Source: G963668605 sp963668605
GTDB taxonomy: Bacteria; Acidobacteriota; Terriglobia; Bryobacterales; Bryobacteraceae
Length of the DNA stretch: 64,000 bases
Assembly: GCA_963668605.1 (NCBI GenBank)
Contig: OY764903.1
Coordinates: 6,262,001 to 6,326,000 of the forward strand
Direction: 5' to 3'
Position numbers and translations under genes: made by a program. The notes under the pieces are model-generated. The model made no database searches, was not told the DNA's origin, and was given only the letters and a program-made list of their open reading frames with translations. Positions 26,078 through 35,449 of this stretch are shown here, piece by piece (position 1 is the stretch's first letter; each line of letters starts with the position of its first letter).

Positions 26078-26320
26078 CGGTGATTATTGTAACATTGATA
26101 AACCTGACTCGTTCTTTTGCCGAGACGCTTTCCGAATTGGGTTTCCTAAAATGTCACTCTGAGAGACTGAGTTGGGTCAAATGAAAATGTCATTACTGTC
26201 CGGCTAATTTTCCGTAAAGTCGAATAACGTCCTATTTTCCAAGCGGATGCAGATCTTCGGCGCGGGAACGATTTGAAATCCGAAGTGGTGTTTTGGGGTC
26301 GATGGAATGCATCCACCACG

Positions 26321-28108
26321 CTAGCGCCAACGAATTTCATCCAAAGCCTTGCCCTGCTTTGTGTGGAACCAATCCACGCCTTCTTGGACTATGCCGATTT
26401 GAAGAGCCATAACGGCATCGCCGGGTTGTTTGTAAGGAATTTTGGAAACGAATCGTTCCCGTCTGTCATCCTCGTTCTTAAGAATAGCGCGACCCTCCTC
26501 GATGGTTGCGCCGTTCTTGTCGATCCAACGAAAACCAAGAGCGACCTCTTTCACCTTGGTCGGAAGTTGCTCGGTGAGCGTGAATCTTGAAGCGTGCGGG
26601 ATCCGTACATTGACTGTAACTTCATTTCCCGCCGCTAAGGCGCTCCGCACAGCGTCGGCTGTAGTCGAGAGTTGATATTCGTAATTTGTGGGCGCAAGCG
26701 CCAGCCAATCCGCGGAGAGTGGAGTTTCCCCCACGCCATGCGCCTCCACAAACCAATGCATGGTACGCGCATCCCTGGGCAGGCGTAGTATTCCGATCGC
26801 AAGATAGTAGTTCATTGCACTAGAGAGCCCCTCGAATTGCGGATATCGTCGTTCCTGCAACTTTTTGGTTTTGCGATTCTCGCGGAGGGCGTCAGTGGTT
26901 TCGACCAGAGCAGTCTGGTCGTATGTGAATGTTGGGAACGGCAACTGAAATAGGAAGAATAGCACCATTGCGGTCCAAGAGACGGTGTCCCTCCAACGTA
27001 CGGTTGGCTGCTGATAGAATTTCGGACCCAGAACACTTGCGCCGAGATAGATTACACTAGGGAACTCAAGACAGAAGATGTACAGGTATTTGGCTACGCT
27101 GTACACTTCACCGCGTCCGGCTACAGTGACAACCAATATTTGGCTGATCAAGAGTAACACCGCCGCAAGAAAGCCCGACTGCCCTGAAAGAATCTCCGTC
27201 AACTGCTTCGATGAGTCTGCCCTTTTGATTCTAATCAGCACAAAGAGGAAAGCGCCTACTGCGGCTAGGCAAACCAGAGCTATGTAGAAGGACGATTGCA
27301 CTAACACAGTGCGCAGCCAGAAATCACCACCCGCTCCCCCAATTCGAATCATTTGCATCACAGACGGGTTCACTAACCAACAGAGCCCGACGGGCGCCAA
27401 AACGGCGGCCGTTAAAGTCGCACGGCCACTCCATGTCTCGCGCGCTCCGCCCAGGTAGATCAGAGCAGAGAGTAGAAACCAGACCGTGGGCACAAGGTGT
27501 GCATTCGGGAGCACCACGCCGCCGAAGCAGATCACTGTGGACAGCAATAGCGGTTCGGGCATTCGTACTCTGGTGACAATCAAGTTGGCGGCGATCGCTA
27601 TCACGGTTCCGAATAGCTGCGCAAAAAAGAAGTTGTACTTGATGTGGCCCTGCAGATTCAGGCCCACAGCGACAGTCATACCGAGCCAAATAAGCACCAG
27701 CGTTCGGGAGATTAGTGAAGGAGCCATCTGAGCCCATAATTCAAGCTTCAGCGCCATAAGAAATGCGCCAGTAATGCATAGAATCCCCACCATGACCTGA
27801 ATGGCAAAGAGCGGGCTGATTCCCAGAACTTTCGCCAGGTATACCACCACCCAATGGCTCAGATCCGGATACTTGCTCATCTCCTGCAGGTTTCCGGCAG
27901 CGTCATTCATATCCCGTGCCCCGTCCGAATAAAGGGTTTCGATCAAAGTCATCGAATGCGCCCAATCCACGCCAAGAACAGGGGTTGCCAAACGGCCTGA
28001 CTTCGACTGACTGATGACCATCAGGACCAGAAAAATATAGATTGCTGCCAGGATCAGGTATGTCCTGGATCGCCCGGTTTGCGCATTTGATCTCATAGAA
28101 GAATTCAT
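26321..28108 (-). CDS. Polytopic membrane protein, GT-C-like, with C-terminal beta module
   Basis: A 595-residue protein. About eleven hydrophobic helices fill residues 15-390, with a DWAHSMTLIETLYSDGARD loop after the first helix, where GT-C enzymes keep their catalytic acidic residue. From about residue 470 a soluble domain follows, ending LQIGIVQEGVDWFHTKQG; the next gene product ends similarly. ATG 28108 is preferred over GTG 28135 because a GGAG box lies upstream of it. I cannot name the sugar or acceptor. Base composition is lower in GC than in flanking blocks. Confidence 0.6.
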   Translation of the reverse strand: MNSSMRSNAQTGRSRTYLILAAIYIFLVLMVISQSKSGRLATPVLGVDWAHSMTLIETLYSDGARDMNDAAGNLQEMSKYPDLSHWVVVYLAKVLGISPLFAIQVMVGILCITGAFLMALKLELWAQMAPSLISRTLVLIWLGMTVAVGLNLQGHIKYNFFFAQLFGTVIAIAANLIVTRVRMPEPLLLSTVICFGGVVLPNAHLVPTVWFLLSALIYLGGARETWSGRATLTAAVLAPVGLCWLVNPSVMQMIRIGGAGGDFWLRTVLVQSSFYIALVCLAAVGAFLFVLIRIKRADSSKQLTEILSGQSGFLAAVLLLISQILVVTVAGRGEVYSVAKYLYIFCLEFPSVIYLGASVLGPKFYQQPTVRWRDTVSWTAMVLFFLFQLPFPTFTYDQTALVETTDALRENRKTKKLQERRYPQFEGLSSAMNYYLAIGILRLPRDARTMHWFVEAHGVGETPLSADWLALAPTNYEYQLSTTADAVRSALAAGNEVTVNVRIPHASRFTLTEQLPTKVKEVALGFRWIDKNGATIEEGRAILKNEDDRRERFVSKIPYKQPGDAVMALQIGIVQEGVDWFHTKQGKALDEIRWR

Positions 28109-28333
28109 ATTTCCCGTTCTCCGAGTGCGGATCACTTATCAAGCATGCAGTTAGTATTCATTAGCGCTAGCTAGCACTGCTGCAACTTTGAGATTGTCAG
28201 TCAACGAAGGCGTCGCACTTTGACCTTCCCATCATGCGGCTACTTCGAAGAGGTGCGCCGGCCGTCGTAGAAAGTTGTACAACCACCATCTCGCTCCTTC
28301 GCCTGTAAAGAGAGACTGAACGGTTATCCAAAA

Positions 28334-30478
28334 TCACGGTTCGACTCTCAACTGCTGTCCTCCACGCTCTACAGATACGCATGGAGGACGCAATCCGAGG
28401 TCATGAAACCAAGCGACACCGTCCTGCACTATTGAGAAACACAACTGAAACTTACCAGCAGTTTCCGGCGGCACCACTGTGACGACAAAAGCCGATGATC
28501 CGTGAGGGGAAACGTCCCAGGGCAAACGCCAACGGGGATCCCAGCCTGTCAATGGCTTGTCTGTGAACTTTTCCCGAAATTGCCATGAAATACTTATCGG
28601 ACTCGCGCGCCCACTGCTAACTGAAGCAAGGACAGTATCCGAATCATTCCGTATTGCAATATGGGCAACGACGCTTCCGTCAAACACCTCCGTTTTCAAA
28701 ATGCTTGCCGACACTTTTCCAATCTGATCTGGCGCTAGTGGTCCGGTGGTGTACGAACGCTTTCCGGGAGGCGATATATACCACATAGGATCGCACGGCG
28801 TTCTTCCAAGCACCATTAGCTGTCCGGCCTTCGATTGATAATCGAATGGAGTGGTTGAACTGATTGTGGCGAGACCGCCGATCAACCGGCCGAACGCAGT
28901 ATCACAGTGATCCAGGGCGGTGAGAGCGGAAGGTTCAAAACCAGAATAACCATTTATTGTCTCTATACCGAGATTTTGCGCCGCATGCATAGCATCGAGT
29001 TCCACAAGTTCATCGGCTCCCGGCAAGGCAGCAGCCCTCGTTACGAACAACAAGGATGGTTTCTTGCCATGGTTGCCGATAACTTGGTCAGTCAAATGCC
29101 TTGCTCTCTGCTGCCACTCCTTTTTTGACGACGTACCGTGCGTTACTGACACGATTTCCAGTACCAGCAACACAACTAACAATGTACTGACTGCACGGCA
29201 GCCTCGACGCTGCAACCGGACAGACAGAGCTTCGAAACCAGCGGCTGCAACGAAGGCGACAGGAAACAACAGCACAAGGACTATCCGAGTAAGAGCGCGA
29301 ACTGCGGTAAAGTTCGTGATCTCAGCAAATTTATAATACAGTGAGAGACCATTATACAGGGTGATTGACGCAAGTATAATTGCAATCACAATGATCATCA
29401 CCTGCACGGCTTGACGACGTCGGGTTGTGACCGCCAATAGGCAGCCCAACGCCAGCAGGAAAAATGGCACAACACCAATAAAAAGATTATGCTCGTGCCT
29501 CATCGGGATACCGCCCAGCTTTTGTGAGATTGACCCCCACCAAAGAGAGTGGTCCGCAATGAAATAGCTTGTCGGTCGCGGCAGCATGCTATAAAGTTCC
29601 GTAAGCGGACGTTTTATATCATACTGCGACGCCACAGCGGCATACTTCATCAGAATGAGACTAGTCACCAGGAGCGAGACCGACGTCCAGAACAGGAGTT
29701 GGCGATTAGCTGTGATTTCACGGATCCAGCCGGCCTTGTATTCCCCAGTGGGCGTGCCGCCAACGGGTCTTGGTGAAATAATGAGCGTTGAAACCGCAAG
29801 TGCAGCCAGCACTATGAGGAGAAAGACTCCGATATAGAATCCAGCGATAAGTTGCCACGAGGTAAAGATTATCGTTAGCAATAGCGGACGAAGCGACCTA
29901 CGAGTTAGCGCTTGGTAGAAGTAAAAGCACGCCAACGGGACACCGCATCGATAAGCGAGCTGCACATGCCCCTCTCTGACCAAAACCGGGAGACCAAATG
30001 TGAAGATCACGACACCGACGGCACAAGACCAACCCGCGAGACCCATCCGTCGCAGCGCAAAATGCGAAGCTAGACCGTTCACCACGAAACTGAGCAGATA
30101 CCAACATTGTAGAGCAGTTTCTTTGTCTAGCCCTACGGATCGGCACACCGCGTACAGCGGTGCAGAACCAATCATCGTTTCGGAGAAGGCCATGACGCCA
30201 TGGTATGGTACGAAAAATGGCGCATTCCAGTAGCTCGGAACCGATCCGGTGACCCATAAATAGAAATGTTCTAGGATGTAATTATTTAGTCGCGGGTCCC
30301 CTAAGTCGCCTGGCATTGTGTTTCCCGAGGAATAGAAAAACACAGCGAATATGAATGCAACACTCCAAAGAAGAGTGGATTCCGAGCGCCATCCGGTGAG
30401 GCTATTCTTTATAACTGAGAGACCACTCTTGATAACTGAGAGGCTCCTCTTGATTCGTTGATTAAATATGCTGAGCAT
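28334..30478 (-). CDS. Large polytopic membrane protein, GT-C-like, with C-terminal beta module
   Basis: A 714-residue protein with 10-12 membrane helices over residues 30-450. The first outer loop holds SGNTMPGDLGDPRLNNYILE, resembling the acidic loop of GT-C enzymes. A soluble C terminus (about 500-710) ends with LCFSIVQDGVAWFHDLGL, homologous to the end of the neighbouring protein. Near the N terminus a 21-bp tandem repeat (about 30402-30443) encodes SLSVIKS-GLSVIKN. ATG 30478 is used; a TTG at 30526 would overlap the upstream gene. It is probably an extracytoplasmic sugar transferase or glycan-modifying protein. Confidence 0.58.
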   Translation of the reverse strand: MLSIFNQRIKRSLSVIKSGLSVIKNSLTGWRSESTLLWSVAFIFAVFFYSSGNTMPGDLGDPRLNNYILEHFYLWVTGSVPSYWNAPFFVPYHGVMAFSETMIGSAPLYAVCRSVGLDKETALQCWYLLSFVVNGLASHFALRRMGLAGWSCAVGVVIFTFGLPVLVREGHVQLAYRCGVPLACFYFYQALTRRSLRPLLLTIIFTSWQLIAGFYIGVFLLIVLAALAVSTLIISPRPVGGTPTGEYKAGWIREITANRQLLFWTSVSLLVTSLILMKYAAVASQYDIKRPLTELYSMLPRPTSYFIADHSLWWGSISQKLGGIPMRHEHNLFIGVVPFFLLALGCLLAVTTRRRQAVQVMIIVIAIILASITLYNGLSLYYKFAEITNFTAVRALTRIVLVLLFPVAFVAAAGFEALSVRLQRRGCRAVSTLLVVLLVLEIVSVTHGTSSKKEWQQRARHLTDQVIGNHGKKPSLLFVTRAAALPGADELVELDAMHAAQNLGIETINGYSGFEPSALTALDHCDTAFGRLIGGLATISSTTPFDYQSKAGQLMVLGRTPCDPMWYISPPGKRSYTTGPLAPDQIGKVSASILKTEVFDGSVVAHIAIRNDSDTVLASVSSGRASPISISWQFREKFTDKPLTGWDPRWRLPWDVSPHGSSAFVVTVVPPETAGKFQLCFSIVQDGVAWFHDLGLRPPCVSVERGGQQLRVEP

Positions 30479-30503
30479 CTTGAGAGTGCCGAGTTCCAGC
30501 CTA

Positions 30504-31781
30504 TCAGGTGGGTTTATGTTCCGCAATTCGCCGTGCGCTCATGACCCGGCACAGGGCTGGCGAGGTATGTTGTGCGGACTTGTTCGCGATAATTGAAAGA
30601 ACTTCGAGATACCTCTCGTCGACCCGAGACCAGATGCAATTGAGCTTAACGAACCGGTATCCCTGTTCACCCAGAATCCCCGCGAGTTCTCGGTCCTTTA
30701 AGAGCACCTCTGTGGCCTCCTTGAACGTCTCATAATCGCTATACCAAAGACCTCCATTGCTTCGCAGACACTGACCGCGCAACACAGCGCAGTCGCCATT
30801 TGCGAGGACTGGACGCTTCAGGAGCCATGACTCCAGTATCGAAATGCACAGACTTTCATAGGGCGACGGGGCAACCATGAATCGGCATGATTGAATCGCA
30901 TGCATCTTCGTAGTTTCGCTTACAAATCCTGTAGTAATAATCTCCGCCTGGTCTGGGATCGGCATTACAGCTTTTCCAACCATGACAAGCTTTAGATTGC
31001 GTTGGTCAGTTTCGCGGACATACCGGGTGAAGTGTTCGATCAGTGTCTTGCAGCCTTTGGACTCGTCGATCCGGCCTACGTAGAGTATATATTCCGCATC
31101 ACCTAGCCGCTCCCGAATCTTGTCCCACTCGGGATCGGGAGGAATACTCTCGACCGGATCCACTCCGATGCCGATTACCTCACCGCTCAACGTACAATCG
31201 TAGAAACGCCGATGAACAAAGGTGCGCTCCTCGGGTGTGAGATAGATCAACTGCCGCACCTGGCGAAAAAGCTGGTCAAAGATTCCCAGATAAATTGGCG
31301 GCTCATCGTGACAGGTCGATACAAGCACTGCCCGGTCTCTTACCAGCGGCAATCCAAAATAGGTGGTAGCGTACAGATACGTGAAGAATACAAAAACATC
31401 GTAGTCTTCCCGAGCCGTTTCGATGTAAGACAGCAACCTGGAAGAATACGGCCCTTGTTTGCGCATCCATTCGACTTCTTCATCCAGCGAGTGCGCGCCC
31501 CCAAAAACAACACCTGAGCTTGCGTCGAACTTTCCCTGCTCTCGCGGATAATCTACGCCGAACCTGCGAACACGGACCCCGTTTATTTCCGTGACCCCTT
31601 CCGGATATTCATCCTTCCAGGTGACATAGTCAACCGCTCGCGTCGTAAGAACGTCCACCTCATGGTAACGGGCGAGGCGTTCGGCAATCATTCGGCAAAG
31701 CGCTTCCGAGCCTCCGTTAACTTCGAGGCCGTAGCGTTGAACTACACATGCAACTCGCAACCGTTTTATATTCTGGTCCAT
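30504..31781 (-). CDS. GT4 family glycosyltransferase
   Basis: A 425-residue GT-B enzyme. VACVVQRYGLEVNGGSEALCR is, apart from its last residues, the acceptor-side glycine-rich loop. ILYVGRIDESKGCKTLIEHF begins the donor domain, and APSPYESLCISILESWLLKRP is the E-x7-E donor motif. ATG 31781 is chosen because a longer frame would run over the end of the upstream gene at 31801. It forms a tandem with the next GT4 gene, 19 bases apart, so the two probably add consecutive residues. Confidence 0.82.
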   Translation of the reverse strand: MDQNIKRLRVACVVQRYGLEVNGGSEALCRMIAERLARYHEVDVLTTRAVDYVTWKDEYPEGVTEINGVRVRRFGVDYPREQGKFDASSGVVFGGAHSLDEEVEWMRKQGPYSSRLLSYIETAREDYDVFVFFTYLYATTYFGLPLVRDRAVLVSTCHDEPPIYLGIFDQLFRQVRQLIYLTPEERTFVHRRFYDCTLSGEVIGIGVDPVESIPPDPEWDKIRERLGDAEYILYVGRIDESKGCKTLIEHFTRYVRETDQRNLKLVMVGKAVMPIPDQAEIITTGFVSETTKMHAIQSCRFMVAPSPYESLCISILESWLLKRPVLANGDCAVLRGQCLRSNGGLWYSDYETFKEATEVLLKDRELAGILGEQGYRFVKLNCIWSRVDERYLEVLSIIANKSAQHTSPALCRVMSARRIAEHKPT

Positions 31782-31800
31782 GTTTGTCAGGAAACTGCTA

Positions 31801-32916
31801 CTAAGTTCCTCGATGGGCGACTTCTGTAATAATTCCGCACAGTGATTTTCGCAAAACATGGGGTGCGAATGCCTCCAAATAGCGTTCGCGGCCCAACGTT
31901 CCGAGCTGATCTGAAAGTTGATCGTCCTCAACTATCCGGTCGATGTGGGAAGCAAAGGCGAACTCATCCCAGTCGTCGAGAACAAATCCCGAATTACCCA
32001 TTGTTTCCGGCACCGCCGTCGTACTCCATGCGACCACCGGAACACGGAAATACATCGCCTCAACCAGGGGCACACAAAAACCTTCATGCTCGCTCGTGCA
32101 GAGAAAGACATCCGCGGATACATAAAGAGATTTGATCTGAGCGGCGCTCACTGGGCCCGTGAATATCACACTGTCGGCAACCTGGAACTGGGCGGCCAGT
32201 TGGCGCAGTTCTTCCACATAGCCATTCAGCCGATCATCAAGTCCGCCGGCAAAAATCAAACGTGAGCGGTCGTTATAGTGACGATGATACTCAGCGAGCA
32301 CTCGAATTGCTCGTGCGTGGCCTTTGTTGGGTTTAACTCCGCCGACGAACAAAATGTTGACGGTAGCGCCTGAATACTGCTGCAGCACACCAATATCAAA
32401 ACGCTCGTTGCCCAATTCTTCGATCAGATGAAATGGGGCCAACACGCGGCACTCATCTGGTCTGGCGCCCATGGCGATCAGATCATCACAGTTGTACGTG
32501 GAGTCCCCTAGAATGAGTTTATTGGGAATCTGGGCGATACGCGGAGTGGACTCATACCCATTCTCACAGGCGTTGGTATGCGCTTCCGAGTAGTTCACAA
32601 AGAACTTCGCCGGAGTGATGTTGTGATAGCGAAGGATCAGCTTGTTTCGGGACTTGAAAAGAATCTCTTCACCGCGCGGCCAGCCGACGCCATGATGGTA
32701 GATCAGGATATCTTCTGTCGAATTCCAGAGCCTTTCCGGAGCGTTGTCGAGCGAGTCGGCAATATCCCCGCAGTCAGGGTGTACACCTTCGGCAAAGATC
32801 CGCGCGTTATAACCACTCTCCAAAAGAACCGCTCGCATCTGAGCTACGTCGTTACCGATAGCATCAAAAGGCACCAGGCATGGTGTAAGAATGTTTACGT
32901 TTCGAGGTCTGCTCAC
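31801..32916 (-). CDS. GT4 family glycosyltransferase
   Basis: A 371-residue GT-B enzyme. The N-terminal half has LVPFDAIGNDVAQMRAVL, and the donor half has FVGGVKPNKGHARAIRVL and CTSEHEGFCVPLVEAMYFR with the acidic pair of the donor site. YHHGVGWPRGEEIL and KLILRYHNITP resemble mannosyl/rhamnosyl transferases of O-antigen loci. It starts four bases after the coiled-coil methyltransferase gene, so the methyltransferase and two GT4s are one transcript. That fits a chain polymerase plus capping unit. Confidence 0.84.
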   Translation of the reverse strand: MSRPRNVNILTPCLVPFDAIGNDVAQMRAVLLESGYNARIFAEGVHPDCGDIADSLDNAPERLWNSTEDILIYHHGVGWPRGEEILFKSRNKLILRYHNITPAKFFVNYSEAHTNACENGYESTPRIAQIPNKLILGDSTYNCDDLIAMGARPDECRVLAPFHLIEELGNERFDIGVLQQYSGATVNILFVGGVKPNKGHARAIRVLAEYHRHYNDRSRLIFAGGLDDRLNGYVEELRQLAAQFQVADSVIFTGPVSAAQIKSLYVSADVFLCTSEHEGFCVPLVEAMYFRVPVVAWSTTAVPETMGNSGFVLDDWDEFAFASHIDRIVEDDQLSDQLGTLGRERYLEAFAPHVLRKSLCGIITEVAHRGT

Positions 32917-32919
32917 TAT

Positions 32920-35205
32920 TTAGGCCCGCCGCCCGATCACCGCGTAGTCCTGTGGTCCATAAAAATATTCGTTGAAGCGCCCTGCAACATCTGATCCGTC
33001 TTCCGCGACCTTGGCCGACTCTGGGTAGGGGTGCAGGTTTAGCACCCGCACATCACACAGGCCGCGCGCCTCCAGCAGGAACTGAATCGTAAGCGAGGGA
33101 AGCGGATTGCGATGGGTCAGATCCAGATAGAAATTGTGACTACCCACCAGAACGTTCCGCGGGTTGGGAGTTTCGAAGATGGCCATCCCGCCGGGCTTCA
33201 GCACGCGAACTGTTTCGTCAAAAACTTTGATCAGCACGTCCAGAGGCAAATGTTCGATGATGTGAAAGCCCGTCACAGCTCCCATACTGGCGTCTGGAAG
33301 GCTGCGCAGATAATGCAGAATATCATCCTCTGCTACGTCGAACCCTTTTTCTTTGCAGTCCGCCAGCAATACCCGGTTCGTGTCGATTCCAAGCGCCTTC
33401 AGCTTTTCGGCTTTCAGCAACTCCAGCCACTCTCCGCGGCCGCAGCCTACATCTAAAATCGGCATCTTCGCGGAGCCGAGTTTCTGCCCAGCCAGTAACG
33501 GCAGGTAGACTCTGAAGCGATCTTTTATCTCCTCGCGTGAACCTCGGAACCGGTCTTCAAACGAGACGTACACAGCATCGAGAGCGTGCATGTCCTCTTG
33601 TGCCAAAGTTGTGAGTTGCTCTTGATCAAATGGTTTTGGGAGTCGCTTGCGCGCCTCTTCTAGAAGAATGGAGACTCGCCGGCTCTGGTTGATAACTTCG
33701 GCGCGCAATTGCTCGACTCGAATTCCACTCTGGCGAAATTCCCCTTGTAAGACGTCGGAGCGGTTCACTGCAGCGCTCAGATCGCGGAATAAGTTTTCCC
33801 GCACCTGAATCTCAGACTCGACTCTGCCCGCCAGTGCTTCTCGTGCTACGGTCTCAGCATTGTGCGCGCTGGTAACCCATTCCAGGGCTGAAATTTCTTC
33901 ATCCAGTCTCTTGGCCAACGCCTCCCTGGCTCTCATCTCATCAATTAGGCCACGGTTAAGTTCTTCCCGTGCGCCGATCTCTGCACCTAGCGCTTGGGTC
34001 AGTCCCTCTCGGGTGCCAATCTCGGTGTCGAGTCGGCGTGCCACATTCTCCCTGGCGGCCATTTCGGCAGCCAGACCGAGGGCTAGTCCGTTACGAGCTT
34101 CTGCCTCCAGCTTCGCGGCTTGTGTGAGCGAGTCGCGAAAATCGGCCAAGCGGCCTGCCATGTCCTCTCGGATCAGATCCTCTCGGGTGGCCATTTCGGC
34201 AGCAAGACCGTGAGCCAGTCCTTTGCGGGCTTCTGCCTCCGCTTTCGCTGCTTGCGTGAGCGAGTCGCGCAGGTCGGCCAAGCGTCTCTCCACGTCTTCT
34301 CGGGCGGCCATTTCGGCAGCAAGACCGTGAGCCAGTCCTTCGCGGGCTTCTGCCTCCGCTTTCGCTGCTTGTGTGAGCGAGCCGCGCAGGTCGGCCAAGC
34401 GTCTTTCCATGTCTTCTCGGGCGGCCATTTCCGAGACAATCTGACGGCTCAGTGCCTCGCGAGCTTCGACCTCAGACTTCTGCGCCTTAGAAAGTTGTTC
34501 GCGAGCCGCAATTTCCAGGGCTAGGCGTTGCGCCAGTTGTTCCCGCTCATCCCTTTCGATGCTGAGTTTGTCGCTGATCCGCCCTCGGGACGCATCAAGT
34601 TCTGCTTCTAGCGATTGCCGCGCTCCGGTTTCCAGATCCAGACGAATCTCGATGGCGCCGACCTTGCGCACGGCTTCATCCAGCCGGGATTCCAGATGTT
34701 TTCTGAACTGAATCTTGGAGATGAGTTCAGCTTGGACCCCCTTCCTTATCTCGGCCTCTCGGCTCGCAATCAGTTGGTCAAGACGCTCCGTTTCTGCTCG
34801 CAGACTTTCTATCTGCCGATTTTGTTCTTCCAGCGCCGGCCAACTCGCCTGACTTGCCGCAGACACACTCTTGAGCATCGTGAGCTGATCCTCAAAGGAT
34901 CGAGTGACAACACGATGGAATTCGTGGATTTGAGGCGTGTACCAGAAGATGGCACGCCTGACGATCTGAACCAGAAATGATCCGACCCGTCCGCGCCATG
35001 TGGGAGGCGCAGCAGGCAACTCTCCAACAAGAAATTCCTTCGTGTGCAGCGCTTCGGCGGCCCTTTCGAGGCGGCTCCAATCTGGCGATCTGGGCGGTTG
35101 GATCTGCGGGATCGGCGGCATGGGTGGGCGCTGTGTGGCCCCGCGGTCTCGGATGCGCGCTCTGATCGCACGCATGATCTCTTGGACGTCAATTGGATGG
35201 GTCAT
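32920..35205 (-). CDS. Coiled-coil SAM methyltransferase, possible chain-length ruler
   Basis: A 761-residue protein. Residues about 120-530 are almost pure heptad-type coiled coil made of degenerate repeats; the central part consists of near-identical 39-residue units (MAAREDMERRLADLR, SLTQAAKAEAEAR, GLAHGLAAE). Residues about 560-760 are a class I methyltransferase: PILDVGCGRGEWLELL near 582, GFHIIEHLP, and RVLKPGGMAIFETPNPRN. A rigid coiled coil joined to a methyltransferase recalls WbdD of E. coli O9a, which caps ABC-exported O-antigen and measures its length, though WbdD has the opposite domain order and also a kinase domain. No kinase is seen here. Function is inferred. Confidence 0.75.
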   Translation of the reverse strand: MTHPIDVQEIMRAIRARIRDRGATQRPPMPPIPQIQPPRSPDWSRLERAAEALHTKEFLVGELPAAPPTWRGRVGSFLVQIVRRAIFWYTPQIHEFHRVVTRSFEDQLTMLKSVSAASQASWPALEEQNRQIESLRAETERLDQLIASREAEIRKGVQAELISKIQFRKHLESRLDEAVRKVGAIEIRLDLETGARQSLEAELDASRGRISDKLSIERDEREQLAQRLALEIAAREQLSKAQKSEVEAREALSRQIVSEMAAREDMERRLADLRGSLTQAAKAEAEAREGLAHGLAAEMAAREDVERRLADLRDSLTQAAKAEAEARKGLAHGLAAEMATREDLIREDMAGRLADFRDSLTQAAKLEAEARNGLALGLAAEMAARENVARRLDTEIGTREGLTQALGAEIGAREELNRGLIDEMRAREALAKRLDEEISALEWVTSAHNAETVAREALAGRVESEIQVRENLFRDLSAAVNRSDVLQGEFRQSGIRVEQLRAEVINQSRRVSILLEEARKRLPKPFDQEQLTTLAQEDMHALDAVYVSFEDRFRGSREEIKDRFRVYLPLLAGQKLGSAKMPILDVGCGRGEWLELLKAEKLKALGIDTNRVLLADCKEKGFDVAEDDILHYLRSLPDASMGAVTGFHIIEHLPLDVLIKVFDETVRVLKPGGMAIFETPNPRNVLVGSHNFYLDLTHRNPLPSLTIQFLLEARGLCDVRVLNLHPYPESAKVAEDGSDVAGRFNEYFYGPQDYAVIGRRA
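34062..34428 (-). repeat. 117-bp tandem repeats inside coiled-coil gene
   Basis: Units begin at 34428, 34311 and 34194 (each 117 bp apart) and at 34062 (132 bp, with a 15-bp insertion). Each encodes a 39-residue coiled-coil segment starting MAARE or MATRE. Near-identity at the DNA level implies recent duplication, so repeat number may vary between strains and change the coiled-coil length. Confidence 0.85.
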
Positions 35206-35449
35206 TGGAACTTAGAGCTATCAACCGTCCCGAGGGCGATGCCCACATACACAGATCGAACATCAAGCTCGGATTCAATCTGTCCTAAAATGCCGGGGCG
35301 AGAAATCGGCACAAAAGACCCGTCCCACCGGCACTGAACGTGCGGCGCTTCCTAGCGTCAACTCCGCATCGAGGCAGAACAAAGCAAACCTCAAAACAAT
35401 ACTATAGCAGGGCAATCCGGGCTACCTGCGGCAAGAGTTCTCAGCCGGA

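Noticed and set aside
34062..34428. CRISPR-like array
   Set aside because: The units are contiguous 117-bp coding repeats without spacers.
34173..34439. Repetitive open frames on both strands (possible separate repeat protein)
   Set aside because: They are other-frame readings of the 117-bp coiled-coil repeats in the methyltransferase gene.
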